11,494 nt of DNA from Anaerolineaceae bacterium. GTDB taxonomy: Bacteria > Chloroflexota > Anaerolineae > 4572-78. Where the stretch lies: positions 1 to 11,494 of the forward strand of contig JANTHQ010000033.1 in NCBI GenBank assembly GCA_024762375.1, read 5' to 3'. The position numbers were made by a program, and so were the translations under genes. Below are positions 1 to 7,237 of the stretch, in pieces. Numbering within the stretch: position 1 is the stretch's first letter; each line of letters begins with the position of its first letter. The notes under the pieces are model-generated. The model was not told where the DNA came from. It ran no database searches and saw nothing but the letters and a program-made list of their open reading frames with translations.

Positions 1-532
1 CTTTGGCGGAGTCGGGGAGGTTTTGCAGCGCCATTTGTGCTTCGACGATGCTGTAACCCAATGTGGTGAGCGCCGCCAGCACTTCGCCGTCATCATCGCT
101 GATGGCAACGGCTGCCGGGGCGAAAATATCATCGGCGGTGATTTTGCCCTTCAATTGAAAGACGATGTGTTTCGCTTTTTTGGGCCCGATGCCCGGCACA
201 CGGGCGAGAATGGCGGCTTCGTTTTGCGCCACCGCCTGTTTCAGCGATTCCATCGAGAGGGTGGATAGAATCGCCAACGCGACTTTCGGCCCGATGCCCT
301 GCACTTTCAGCAGGGTGCGGAACAGGTCGAGTTGTTCCGCATCGGGAAAACCGAACAGGGTCATCTCTGTTTCGCGGACGTGCAGATGGGTTCGCAGAAA
401 AATTGTTTTGCCGATGACGGCATCATCGACCAACGGCACGGGCACATTGACCACATATCCCACGCCGTTCACATCCACCAGCAGAAAGTCATCGCCTTTT
501 TCGATTATCTCACCGCGAATTGAGCCAATCAT
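1..532 (-). CDS. ruvA: Holliday junction branch migration protein RuvA (C-terminus cut by window edge)
   Basis: RuvA binds four-way DNA junctions as a tetramer and loads the RuvB motor for branch migration. The visible 177 residues start MIGSIRGEI, the usual RuvA opening with its OB fold (residues 1-62). Two helix-hairpin-helix motifs follow: VQGIGPKVALAIL (about 77-89) and VPGIGPKKAKHIV (about 112-124). The beginning of the C-terminal RuvB-contacting domain is present (GEVLAALTTLGYS, about 149-161). The family is about 190-200 residues long, so only the last few are missing. The gene lies downstream of ruvC in the same direction, separated by 89 bases of short repeats. The ATG at 530-532 has no clear Shine-Dalgarno sequence because a repeat tract runs almost up to it. 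The family call is certain; the start is set by the conserved N-terminus. Confidence 0.97.
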   Translation of the reverse strand, partial: MIGSIRGEIIEKGDDFLLVDVNGVGYVVNVPVPLVDDAVIGKTIFLRTHLHVRETEMTLFGFPDAEQLDLFRTLLKVQGIGPKVALAILSTLSMESLKQAVAQNEAAILARVPGIGPKKAKHIVFQLKGKITADDIFAPAAVAISDDDGEVLAALTTLGYSIVEAQMALQNLPDSAK

Positions 533-535
533 TTT

Positions 536-579
536 GGTTTCAAGTTTCAGGTTTCAGGTTTCAGGGTTGCAAAGTTACA
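536..579. repeat. Heptamer tract, consensus RGTTNCA
   Basis: Four 7-base units lie in direct phase (GGTTTCA, AGTTTCA, GGTTTCA, GGTTTCA at 536-563). Two related units follow with one-base offsets: GGTTGCA (565-571) and AGTTACA (573-579). The tract fills the ruvA-proximal half of the ruvC-ruvA gap and ends four bases before the ruvA ATG. It resembles the short tandemly repeated heptamers described in cyanobacterial genomes. No function is visible. Confidence 0.8.
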
Positions 580-593
580 GGGTGATAACCGGC

Positions 594-636
594 GAATCAC
601 CAATAACCAATCTCCAATCAACTAATCGCCAATCGC
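594..636. repeat. Heptamer tract, consensus CAATCNC, overlapping the ruvC stop
   Basis: Read on the plus strand the units are GAATCAC, CAATAAC, CAATCTC, CAATCAA, one extra C, TAATCGC and CAATCGC. The last two and the extra C encode the end of RuvC on the minus strand (Ala-Ile-Gly-Asp-stop). It is a different heptamer word from the tract at 536-579, with the same period. Confidence 0.8.
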
Positions 637-1116
637 TGCCCACCGCGCGGAATGCAGATGGCAGATTGCCACAGCGAGTGCATCGGCGGCGTCATCGGGT
701 TTGGGAATTTCATCCAGATTGAGCAGCAGTTTCACCATTCGCTGAACCTGCTGCTTGTCTGCGCCGCCGTAACCCACAATTGCTTGTTTGATTTCCAGCG
801 GTTTATATTCCGCGATGGGCAAATCGGCATTTGCCAGCGCGAGCATTGCCACGCCGCGCCCATGCCCCACCGACAGCGCGGTGGTGGTGTTGCGGCTGAA
901 AAAAAGCATTTCCACCGCGGCGGTATCGGGCCGGTGTTCGGCGATGATGGCGGTCAGTTCATCGTAAATGGTTTTTAGCCGTTGCGGGAAAGGGGTTTTG
1001 GCGGGGGTGGTAATAACGCCATACGCCACCACCCGCAAATCCTGCTCGCCGAAGTTTTGTTCCACCACCCCCCAGCCGGTTATCGCCGTGCCGGGGTCAA
1101 TGCCGATGGCACGCAT
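622..1116 (-). CDS. ruvC: Crossover junction endodeoxyribonuclease RuvC
   Basis: RuvC resolves Holliday junctions by symmetric nicking and works as a dimer with RuvAB. The 164-residue product has the RNase H-like fold with the four expected acidic residues: Asp7 in MRAIGIDPGT, Glu69 in AAVEMLFF, and Asp142 and Asp145 in DDAADALAVAICH. Length and motif spacing match the family. The ATG at 1114-1116 directly follows the yebC TAA with no intervening base, so translation is probably coupled. The stop codon and last four residues (AIGD) lie inside a heptamer repeat tract, which suggests the original 3' end was replaced or extended by repeat sequence. Confidence 0.97.
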   Translation of the reverse strand: MRAIGIDPGTAITGWGVVEQNFGEQDLRVVAYGVITTPAKTPFPQRLKTIYDELTAIIAEHRPDTAAVEMLFFSRNTTTALSVGHGRGVAMLALANADLPIAEYKPLEIKQAIVGYGGADKQQVQRMVKLLLNLDEIPKPDDAADALAVAICHLHSARWAAIGD

Positions 1117-1869
1117 TTATGCCGATTCCAATTGCGCCAGCGCTTCATCAGAGATGCTGAGGTTGGAATAAACTTTATCCACATCATCCGACTCTTCGAG
1201 TTGGTCGATGATGTTCATAATCGCCAGCGTTTCTTTCACGCCGAGTTCGATTTCATTTTTGGGGATCTGCGACAATTCGGCTTCTTCCACCGAAAAACCG
1301 GCGGTTTCCAGCGCATCGCGCACAGTGTGCAGTGCATCCGGTGCAGTGTAAATTTCGATGATGTCGTCGCTAACTTCCACATCGTCGGCGCCGGCATCCA
1401 CTGCCGCCATAAACACGTCATCGGGGTCAACGCCATCGGCGGGCACGGTGAGATAGCCTTTCAGATCGAACATCCAACTGACGGCCCCCTGTTCGGCCAT
1501 ATTGCCGCCCTGTTTGTTGAACACTTTTCGCACTTCCGACAGGGCACGGTTGCGATTATCGGTGGTGCATTTGATGAGCATCGCCACACCGTGCGGGGCA
1601 TAGGCTTCGTAAGTCACTTCTTCAAGTTCGCCGCCTTCCAATTCTCCCGTGCCGCGCTTGATGGCACGTTCGATGTTGTCTTTGGGCATATTGGCACGGC
1701 GGGCTTTATCGAGCGCCAATCGCAGCGATGGATTTGCACCGGGGTCGCCGCCACCCTGACGCGCCGCCAGCGTTATATCGCGCGCCAGTTTGGTGAAAAT
1801 CTTGCCGCGTTTGGCATCTTCTGCGCCTTTTTTCCGTTTGATGGTACTCCATTTACTGTGTCCGGACAT
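1117..1869 (-). CDS. yebC: YebC/TACO1-family protein (YebC/PmpR)
   Basis: The 250-residue product begins MSGHSKWSTIKRKKG and contains DAKRGKIFTKL, the N-terminal signature of the family, then NMPKDNIERAIKRG (about 60-73) and the later alpha/beta domains. Older annotations call these proteins transcriptional regulators. More recent work on bacterial YebC proteins and mitochondrial TACO1 points to helping ribosomes through difficult stretches, including proline runs. I chose the ATG at 1867-1869 because AAGGAG (1877-1882) sits 7 bases upstream and the conserved N-terminus starts there; an in-frame TTG at 1884 is not needed. The gene is first in a yebC-ruvC-ruvA operon, a common arrangement. Confidence 0.96.
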   Translation of the reverse strand: MSGHSKWSTIKRKKGAEDAKRGKIFTKLARDITLAARQGGGDPGANPSLRLALDKARRANMPKDNIERAIKRGTGELEGGELEEVTYEAYAPHGVAMLIKCTTDNRNRALSEVRKVFNKQGGNMAEQGAVSWMFDLKGYLTVPADGVDPDDVFMAAVDAGADDVEVSDDIIEIYTAPDALHTVRDALETAGFSVEEAELSQIPKNEIELGVKETLAIMNIIDQLEESDDVDKVYSNLSISDEALAQLESA

Positions 1870-1883
1870 TGCACACTCCTTCA

Positions 1884-1904
1884 AGTTACGAATGACGAAT
1901 TACG
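1884..1904. repeat. Heptamer tract, consensus AATTACG
   Basis: Three units in phase (AGTTACG, AATGACG, AATTACG) are followed by a decayed AACAACC. The tract lies in the predicted yebC 5' leader, just upstream of its ribosome binding site. It is a third heptamer word in the same operon. Confidence 0.65.
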
Positions 1905-1962
1905 AACAACCGCGCGCGCCGTGGTTGAAATTTGCGCTGCACGGTATATTTTCCATAGTTTC

Positions 1963-1991
1963 ATTATAGATTTTCCGCCCGATTTTCACAA
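1963..1991 (-). promoter_or_regulatory. Promoter of yebC-ruvC-ruvA
   Basis: On the minus strand TTGTGA (1986-1991) and a perfect TATAAT (1963-1968) are separated by 17 bases, a sigma-70-type arrangement. The -35 element begins three bases past the stop of the upstream membrane-protein gene. The predicted start near 1956 gives a leader of about 87 nt. Confidence 0.75.
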
Positions 1992-1994
1992 ACT

Positions 1995-3905
1995 TTACTC
2001 TTGGGGCGGAGATGTACCGTTTTCGGCGTTTTCCATTTCTGCCAACGACCGCGCCACGGCATCAATGGCGATTTTTTGTTTGCGGTACAAATCGGCTTCG
2101 CTGCGGGCCAACCGTCGGGCGATATCGCGCACTTTCATACCTTGAATGAATTTCAGTTCCAAAATGTTATACAACAACCATTCCGATGCTGTCATGCGCC
2201 GTTCGCCGCCGGGTTTGGTGTTTTCGATGGCTCGCGCCAGTACATCACGCAAGGCTTTGACGGTATCGCCGCCGTGTGAATCGGCCATACGCCGGACAAC
2301 TTCCATTTGCAATAGCGGGCTGTTGGTCAATTTGGGGCCACCCCAATAGTGGGTGAGTGCATCGCGAACCCAATCCGGAAAGTCGGGTTGGTTTATCACA
2401 TCTTCATCGGAAGGCAACAGTGTATCCACCGGCGAACCGACATATCGCACTGCAGACCGCACGCGCTGGGCACGTTCCATTTCTCCGGCGATATTTCGCA
2501 ACGCGCCGAAAACGCTCTGCTGCAACCGGCGGTCTTCCAGCATAAATTCAGCTTGTTTTACCAGCAGTTGCACGGTTCGAGATTCATATTCGGTCAGATT
2601 TGGCTGTGCGCTGCGCGCTTCGATGCCGAGCAGACCCAAAAAAACTTTGCCGGAATGGTCTTTCAACGGTACATACCAGAAGTTATTATGGGGGATGAAA
2701 ATGTTTGCGCCGCCGTCTGCATCTTTCAGCACGGAAACATCAAATTGCGATAACGCCTGCTCCACGGCTTCTGCTTCGCCCACCGAAGTTTCGAGCCGGG
2801 GGCCGGAGCGCGCCGCGACGTTGGCAATAAATCCGGTGCGGACGCGCATCAATTCGCAGATGGCGGTCAGCACGTTTTCCAGCGCTTGCCGTAAATCGGT
2901 GGTTGTCAGCAACCGGCTGTCCACATATCGCAGCAATGCCACTTCGTCTTTTTCGGTGTGATATACCCAATTGCTGATGAGCGGCTTTAAATAGCTGGCG
3001 GCAATCTGCGCCAGCACGATGATGGATACGATGGATGGAATGAGAATTGCATCGCGGGGCAGCCCCAAAATAACGGGCGAATCGGGCATGGCGATAATCA
3101 CACCGATGACCAGCATCGCCACCAGTGGCCCGCGCAGCAGATATGTCGCCAGGGTGTATTTTACCACTCTATCGGGCGAAAACGCATCGAAAAACGAAAC
3201 GCTGTAGCCCATCACAATCAGCATCGTTACAATGCCGACGTTGACCAAAAATAATGTTGCCAGCAATACCCACGCCGGTAGTGTTGAGGCCTGATTTGCC
3301 ACCAGCATGTACGGGAACACTCCGAAAGATGGTGCGGCGAATGACAACATCAAAAAAGTCATCCGCCGACGGGTGACAGTGGTCAAACAACGGTCGCGGG
3401 CACGCTGGGTGTTAAAGACACCCCAGATGACTGCCGCGTAAAAATAGATTGTGAACAGCCCAAATAATGGCCCGGCGCGGAATTGCGTCACGGCCGGTTG
3501 GAAAAATCCGTCGCGCACCAGTGAATCGGTGAATATCGCCAGATACAAAAATATCGCCCCGGCGATATACCCGCCGAGCACAGCAAATCGGCGCGGCCGC
3601 GAAATATCGTTGGTGGTGCGCAGCAGTGCATCGGAAAAGTGCAGGTATGCGGCGGGGGTAAAGGCGATACCAATCCACTGGAATTTAAGCCATGGGATGG
3701 CATCATCCAGCGATGAAACCTGAAAAAGCGCCACATCTCCGGCGTATGTAAACGCCATGCACGCCAACAACACTGCAAAAGCCCGTCCGATGGCGCTATT
3801 GCGGTTGTAATTTAAGATGAAAACGAGAAGGGAGAAGGCTAAAATTAAAATAAATGACGATAAAATTTGATTTATCGCCACCAAACTTGAACCGAGCATG
3901 GTCAT
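1995..3905 (-). CDS. Multi-spanning membrane sensor-like protein with GAF-like region and C-terminal HTH
   Basis: The 636-residue product is not a characterised protein that I recognise. Residues 1 to about 305 hold 7-9 hydrophobic helices (for example 9-32, 41-62, 109-128, 146-165, 210-233, 255-273, 285-303). The first part resembles the N-terminal 7TM domain found on some histidine kinases. Residues about 320-455 look like a GAF sensor domain (TTDLRQALENVLTAICELM, then FWYVPLKDHSGKVFLGLLGI). A helical stretch of about 110 residues follows. Residues 571-622 (MTASEWLLYNILELKF, then GMKVRDIARRLARSEADLYR) have the spacing of a sigma region 4 helix-turn-helix. I see no kinase H-box or ATPase motifs. 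It could be a membrane-tethered one-component regulator. The ATG at 3903-3905 lies two bases after the GNAT stop, so the two are probably co-translated. A second ATG two codons later is an equally good start. Confidence 0.7.
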   Translation of the reverse strand: MTMLGSSLVAINQILSSFILILAFSLLVFILNYNRNSAIGRAFAVLLACMAFTYAGDVALFQVSSLDDAIPWLKFQWIGIAFTPAAYLHFSDALLRTTNDISRPRRFAVLGGYIAGAIFLYLAIFTDSLVRDGFFQPAVTQFRAGPLFGLFTIYFYAAVIWGVFNTQRARDRCLTTVTRRRMTFLMLSFAAPSFGVFPYMLVANQASTLPAWVLLATLFLVNVGIVTMLIVMGYSVSFFDAFSPDRVVKYTLATYLLRGPLVAMLVIGVIIAMPDSPVILGLPRDAILIPSIVSIIVLAQIAASYLKPLISNWVYHTEKDEVALLRYVDSRLLTTTDLRQALENVLTAICELMRVRTGFIANVAARSGPRLETSVGEAEAVEQALSQFDVSVLKDADGGANIFIPHNNFWYVPLKDHSGKVFLGLLGIEARSAQPNLTEYESRTVQLLVKQAEFMLEDRRLQQSVFGALRNIAGEMERAQRVRSAVRYVGSPVDTLLPSDEDVINQPDFPDWVRDALTHYWGGPKLTNSPLLQMEVVRRMADSHGGDTVKALRDVLARAIENTKPGGERRMTASEWLLYNILELKFIQGMKVRDIARRLARSEADLYRKQKIAIDAVARSLAEMENAENGTSPPQE

Positions 3906-3907
3906 AA

Positions 3908-4480
3908 TTACAGTGACACCGAGAATAGCAGCGCAATGTCTCCATTTGAAAAATGATGGTCATCATACCCGCACAAAACCGCACCGCGTTTGCGAGCGAA
4001 CGAAATGGCGGGGTCGTTTTTGGTTTGCAACGCCATCGAAACTTGCTGGCAATCATTTTGCTGTGCTATCGCCGTCACCCCATTCCACAATTTTTTTCCG
4101 ATACCCTGCCGCCGCATTTCCGCCGCAACGATGAATGCTTCAATGGTCAATGTGTTGCGCCACGGTTCGATATTGCCGCACACAAAACCGACCGGCGTTT
4201 CGTCTTTTTCGGCCACCAGCAAATACGAAACCCGCTGCAAAAGTTGCATCAATGCTTCTGCAGAATGCGGATAAAATACCGGCATCGAACGAGGTAATCG
4301 AACACGAGTAAATTGGCTTTGCACTGCGTGTTCATTTTCCTGAAATTGCATTTGCCAAACGTAATCGGTTTTGTATGAGGCATCGAGCCGGCTACACGGC
4401 AAAATGTCTTCCATTTCACCGGAGCGCAGCACAACCGCGTGCGTCACCGCATCGGGCAGTGACAAATGTGCTTCTTCCAT
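3908..4480 (-). CDS. GNAT family N-acetyltransferase
   Basis: The 190-residue product has the acetyl-CoA binding motif A of GNAT enzymes, IVAAEMRRQGIGKKLWNGV (117-135, with RRQGIG at 123-128). A motif-B region follows (ALQTKNDPAISFARKRGA, 150-167) and then GYDDHHF. The acetyl acceptor cannot be read from sequence. The order of segments (Y-rich N-terminal region, W-R-N-T before motif A, N-D-P-A-I-x-F-A, Y-D-D) is loosely like streptothricin-type acetyltransferases, but that is weak. The ATG at 4478-4480 has only a poor Shine-Dalgarno match. The gene has its own promoter (4529-4557) and leads a two-gene unit with the membrane sensor-like protein. Confidence 0.85.
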   Translation of the reverse strand: MEEAHLSLPDAVTHAVVLRSGEMEDILPCSRLDASYKTDYVWQMQFQENEHAVQSQFTRVRLPRSMPVFYPHSAEALMQLLQRVSYLLVAEKDETPVGFVCGNIEPWRNTLTIEAFIVAAEMRRQGIGKKLWNGVTAIAQQNDCQQVSMALQTKNDPAISFARKRGAVLCGYDDHHFSNGDIALLFSVSL

Positions 4481-4528
4481 AAAAATAGTCCATCCGCGGG
4501 GAAAGCCGCCGCAGGCGTGTTTATGAAA

Positions 4529-4557
4529 ATTCTAGCATCAGGGATAACATTTGGCAA
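4529..4557 (-). promoter_or_regulatory. Promoter of the GNAT/membrane-sensor pair
   Basis: On the minus strand TTGCCA (4552-4557), a 17-base spacer ending in TGC, and TAGAAT (4529-4534) form an extended -10 promoter. The predicted start is near 4522, about 42 nt before the ATG. No terminator separates it from the upstream Thr/Pro-rich gene, so readthrough from there is also possible. Confidence 0.7.
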
Positions 4558-4585
4558 AAGATTTGGGTGGGTGGGGTTGGCGATG

Positions 4586-6367
4586 TCAGTCGTCCACAAC
4601 GGTTAGCCTGTAATCGAGCACGTTCGGAAAGTAGGTAAACGGCACATCGAATGTGGCAATATCGCCCGGCGCGAGCTGACGCGGTTTGGGGTATGCAAAT
4701 CCAACATTGATGATTTCGCCACCGCGACCATACAGGGTAACCACGATTTTGGGGCGCTGCAACAAAACGTGCCCTGTGTTTTTCACCGCACCGGAAACGT
4801 GATAAAACCCAACCGCATCTTCAGCAGTGTCAATAGATACCAGCGCAGTTTCGGGGCTTAAAACGGGCGGGACGGGACGCCCCACTGCTTTGATGCTATA
4901 ATTGCGCCATCCGGGCAACGGTGGGGTTTCAATATTGAAAACCGCACGCGCGCCGGGCGGCAAGGCTTTCAAAAAGGGTTGTCCGGAAACTTCGCCCAGA
5001 AACCCTCCGCCGGCATCATAAAAACTCACTGTCACTGACACTTCGCCCACATCCATGTTCGAATCGTTTCGCAATTCTCCCAGCACATGCAGCGTACCGA
5101 CACCATCAACGTAACTGGCATCGCCCATCAAACCCAGCAGCAACGCATCGCGAGGCAAGGGCGTCGGGGCCGGAATGATGGTCACGGCTCCGGCAGATGA
5201 TGCAGCCGGTATCGGTGCGGCACGGCGAACGGCAGATTCTATCTGCGGCGGCTCGACGGGCAGTTGCACCCGAACCGTTCCCGGCGGTTGTGCGGTGGCG
5301 GGTGTGTTTTCTACCCGATAGATAACCTGCGAACCGGGATTTACGGCGGTATCAATGAACGTGTTTTCCTCAGTTTCGGCCTGCAGCACAAAAACGCCAA
5401 ATCCGGAACCCATGTCGCTGTAAACTTTCGCGTTTTCCGCCGATGTTTGCCACGATACGGCTACGCTGCCATTCGGTAACAGCGCGGCATCCAGCGGGAG
5501 GGGTGTCGGGGTGCGCGTCGGTTTCGGCGTGGCGGTGAATGTCGCCGTCGGCGTGCGCGTCGGTTTCGGCGTGGCAGTGAACGTTGCCGTTGGGGTGCGT
5601 GTCGGTTTCGGTGTGGCGGTGAATGTCGCCGTCGGGGTGCGCGTCGGTTTCGGGGTGGCAGTGAACGTCGCTGTCGGGGTGCGCGTCGGTTTCGGGGTGG
5701 CAGTGAACGTCGCTGTCGGGGTGCGCGTCGGTTTCGGGGTGGCAGTGAACGTCGCTGTCGGCGTGCGCGTCGGTTTCGGCGTGGCGGTGAACGTCGCCGT
5801 CGGCGTGCGCGTCGGTTTCGGCGTGGCGGTGGATGTCGCCGTCGGGGTGCGTGTCGGTTTCGGCGTGGCGGTGAATGTCGCCGTTGGGGTGCGCGTCGGT
5901 TTCGGCGTGGCGGTGAATGTTGCTGCCGCAACCGATGTCCGGTTCAACCCGGAAAAAGCCGCTGCAACGTTTGTTGCTGCCGGTTCGCCGAGCGTATCCA
6001 CTGCGGTGGCATTCAGCGGCAAAGTGGGCAACGGGGTCGGGCTGGGTGTGGCGGTTGCGGTGGGAAACGGGGTGCGGGTTGGCAGCGGTGTCCATGTGGG
6101 TGTCGGCGTGCGAGTGACCGTCGGCGTGCGGGTGGGTGTCGCTGTGGGCGGGAAAAGGGGCGTCACAGTCGGGGTGAAGGTGGGGCGCTTTGTCGGTGTG
6201 GGGCGGTCGGCGCGGGCAATCTGCTCAGTGGACGCGGGCATCGCCGGAGAAATGATGCCGCCATCGGTGGTCAGCAGCACAAACAGTGTCACCACAATTA
6301 TATTGAACACGAGCAGGTAGCCAATGAGCACCGCCCACTGCCACGATTTCAGTTTCAGCCCTTTCAC
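4586..6367 (-). CDS. Membrane-anchored Thr/Pro-rich repeat protein with tandem FxLYD domains
   Basis: The 593-residue product has a short basic cytoplasmic start (MKGLKLKSWQW) and one membrane helix (about 11-33). A Thr/Pro linker (55-118) follows, then ten copies of a 14-residue unit TATFTATPKPTRTP (about 147-286). Next is a fibronectin III-like stretch (about 290-360) and two C-terminal FxLYD-type beta domains: about 415-497 with SVSFYD-like VTVSFYDAGG, and 509-593 with VVTLYGRGG. The linker should be extended and surface-exposed, holding the beta domains away from the membrane. The start is GTG (6365-6367), one base after the stop of the upstream paralogue, with GTGAGG inside that gene's end as a likely ribosome binding site. 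No enzymatic motif is visible. The domain calls are by eye; FxLYD is fairly sure, the FN3-like region less so. Confidence 0.8.
   Translation of the reverse strand: MKGLKLKSWQWAVLIGYLLVFNIIVVTLFVLLTTDGGIISPAMPASTEQIARADRPTPTKRPTFTPTVTPLFPPTATPTRTPTVTRTPTPTWTPLPTRTPFPTATATPSPTPLPTLPLNATAVDTLGEPAATNVAAAFSGLNRTSVAAATFTATPKPTRTPTATFTATPKPTRTPTATSTATPKPTRTPTATFTATPKPTRTPTATFTATPKPTRTPTATFTATPKPTRTPTATFTATPKPTRTPTATFTATPKPTRTPTATFTATPKPTRTPTATFTATPKPTRTPTPLPLDAALLPNGSVAVSWQTSAENAKVYSDMGSGFGVFVLQAETEENTFIDTAVNPGSQVIYRVENTPATAQPPGTVRVQLPVEPPQIESAVRRAAPIPAASSAGAVTIIPAPTPLPRDALLLGLMGDASYVDGVGTLHVLGELRNDSNMDVGEVSVTVSFYDAGGGFLGEVSGQPFLKALPPGARAVFNIETPPLPGWRNYSIKAVGRPVPPVLSPETALVSIDTAEDAVGFYHVSGAVKNTGHVLLQRPKIVVTLYGRGGEIINVGFAYPKPRQLAPGDIATFDVPFTYFPNVLDYRLTVVDD
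5511..5930. repeat. Ten-copy 42-bp in-frame tandem repeat
   Basis: Ten units of exactly 42 bases encode the 14-residue Thr/Pro/Lys/Arg repeat of the minus-strand gene. Units 4 and 5 (plus-strand order) are identical and unit 6 differs from them by one base, which indicates recent duplication. The others differ mostly at third codon positions. The one replacement inside full units is Phe to Ser in unit 8. The tenth unit diverges at its end. Confidence 0.95.
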
Positions 6368-6368
6368 G

Positions 6369-7202
6369 CTACCTCACTTTGGTGAAAATCACTTCATATG
6401 AATAGTGGAAAAGCGAGTTGGCAACCGGGTTGCCATTTTCTTTGCACAACTGGTCTTCGGGAATATCGGGAGAAATTGGACCGGCAGTTTGGCTGCTGAA
6501 ACCGTCCACTGCCACCCAATATGTGCCTTTAAACATCGCAAAATCGGTCAGCCCAGGGTCTTCCGCTTTGTCACCCGTTTCGGTGAACGCTTCGCCCCCC
6601 GACCACCAGACCCGCAATTTTATGCCGGGAATACCGTTGCCCTGCTGGTCTTCCACATGGATGAAGATATGATGATTGCCCTGATTTTCGCACGGGGTGA
6701 GCTGGCGAACCGATACCGCAAAATCCACATCGGGCGGCGGTGGGGTGGGAACGACATTCGGTGCAGAAACAGCCGCCGGTATCGCAGCGGCAATGGCCAC
6801 AGGCGGCGCCGGCTGCGGTACAGGGGTATCGGTTGGCGGAAGGGGTACGGGCGTGCGTGTCGGTGGGACGGGGGTGGCCGTGTTTGTTGGCGGCGGTGTG
6901 GGAGTGATGGATGGCGTCCATGTGGGCACGCGCGTGTTGGTCGCCGTCGGGCGGGGTGTCAGCACCACCATCGGGGTGAAGGCGTCGCCGGGGCGGGGCG
7001 TGAAGGTCGGTTGGGGGGTGCGGGTGGGGATGGCTTGCGCCAGCACCACCTGCTGAAAACGTGTCGCCGTAGTGGAACCGGTATCGGTAAAGAGCCAAAT
7101 CAATCCACCGCCCACCACCATATTCAATACAACCAGTAGCCCAATCAGCGTCATCCACTGCGACCGGGTAAATGCAATTGTACGGCGGGGTCGTCGTTTC
7201 AA
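6369..7202 (-). CDS. Membrane-anchored Thr/Pro-rich protein with Ig-like C-terminal domain
   Basis: The 277-residue product has a strongly basic N-terminus (MKRRPRRT), one membrane helix (about 17-38), and a Thr/Pro-rich linker (57-135) rich in TPxPT words. A compact C-terminal domain follows (about 160-277), beta-rich by appearance (HHIFIHVEDQQGNG, IPGIKLRVWWSGG), with two cysteines (171, 253) that could pair outside the cell. The helix region SQWMTLIGLLVVLNMVV aligns with WQWAVLIGYLLVFNIIVV of the downstream gene, so the two are paralogues sharing an anchor. The TTG start at 7200-7202 is supported by GGAG (7209-7212) six bases upstream. The first in-frame ATG (residue 17) would remove the basic segment that sets topology. 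No function is known to me. Confidence 0.78.
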   Translation of the reverse strand: MKRRPRRTIAFTRSQWMTLIGLLVVLNMVVGGGLIWLFTDTGSTTATRFQQVVLAQAIPTRTPQPTFTPRPGDAFTPMVVLTPRPTATNTRVPTWTPSITPTPPPTNTATPVPPTRTPVPLPPTDTPVPQPAPPVAIAAAIPAAVSAPNVVPTPPPPDVDFAVSVRQLTPCENQGNHHIFIHVEDQQGNGIPGIKLRVWWSGGEAFTETGDKAEDPGLTDFAMFKGTYWVAVDGFSSQTAGPISPDIPEDQLCKENGNPVANSLFHYSYEVIFTKVR

Positions 7203-7237
7203 AATACGCTCCGAGATTTTGGTAACTGCGCTAAAAA

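Noticed and set aside
1884..1884. TTG start for yebC, giving five extra residues
   Set aside because: The conserved family N-terminus begins at the ATG at 1869, and AAGGAG is correctly spaced for that codon.
982..2145. 387-codon plus-strand open frame
   Set aside because: It lies antisense to yebC and ruvC, whose family motifs are unmistakable. Its product looks like random His/Phe/Arg-rich translation with no domain.
5511..5930. CRISPR array
   Set aside because: Units are contiguous with no unique spacers, lie in frame within a coding gene, and no cas gene is nearby.
5511..6320. Long plus-strand open frame (Val/Gly-rich repeats) opposite the Thr/Pro-rich gene
   Set aside because: A 42-bp repeat, being a multiple of three, keeps several frames open at once. 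The minus frame has a membrane anchor, conserved outer domains and synonymous variation; the plus frame has none.
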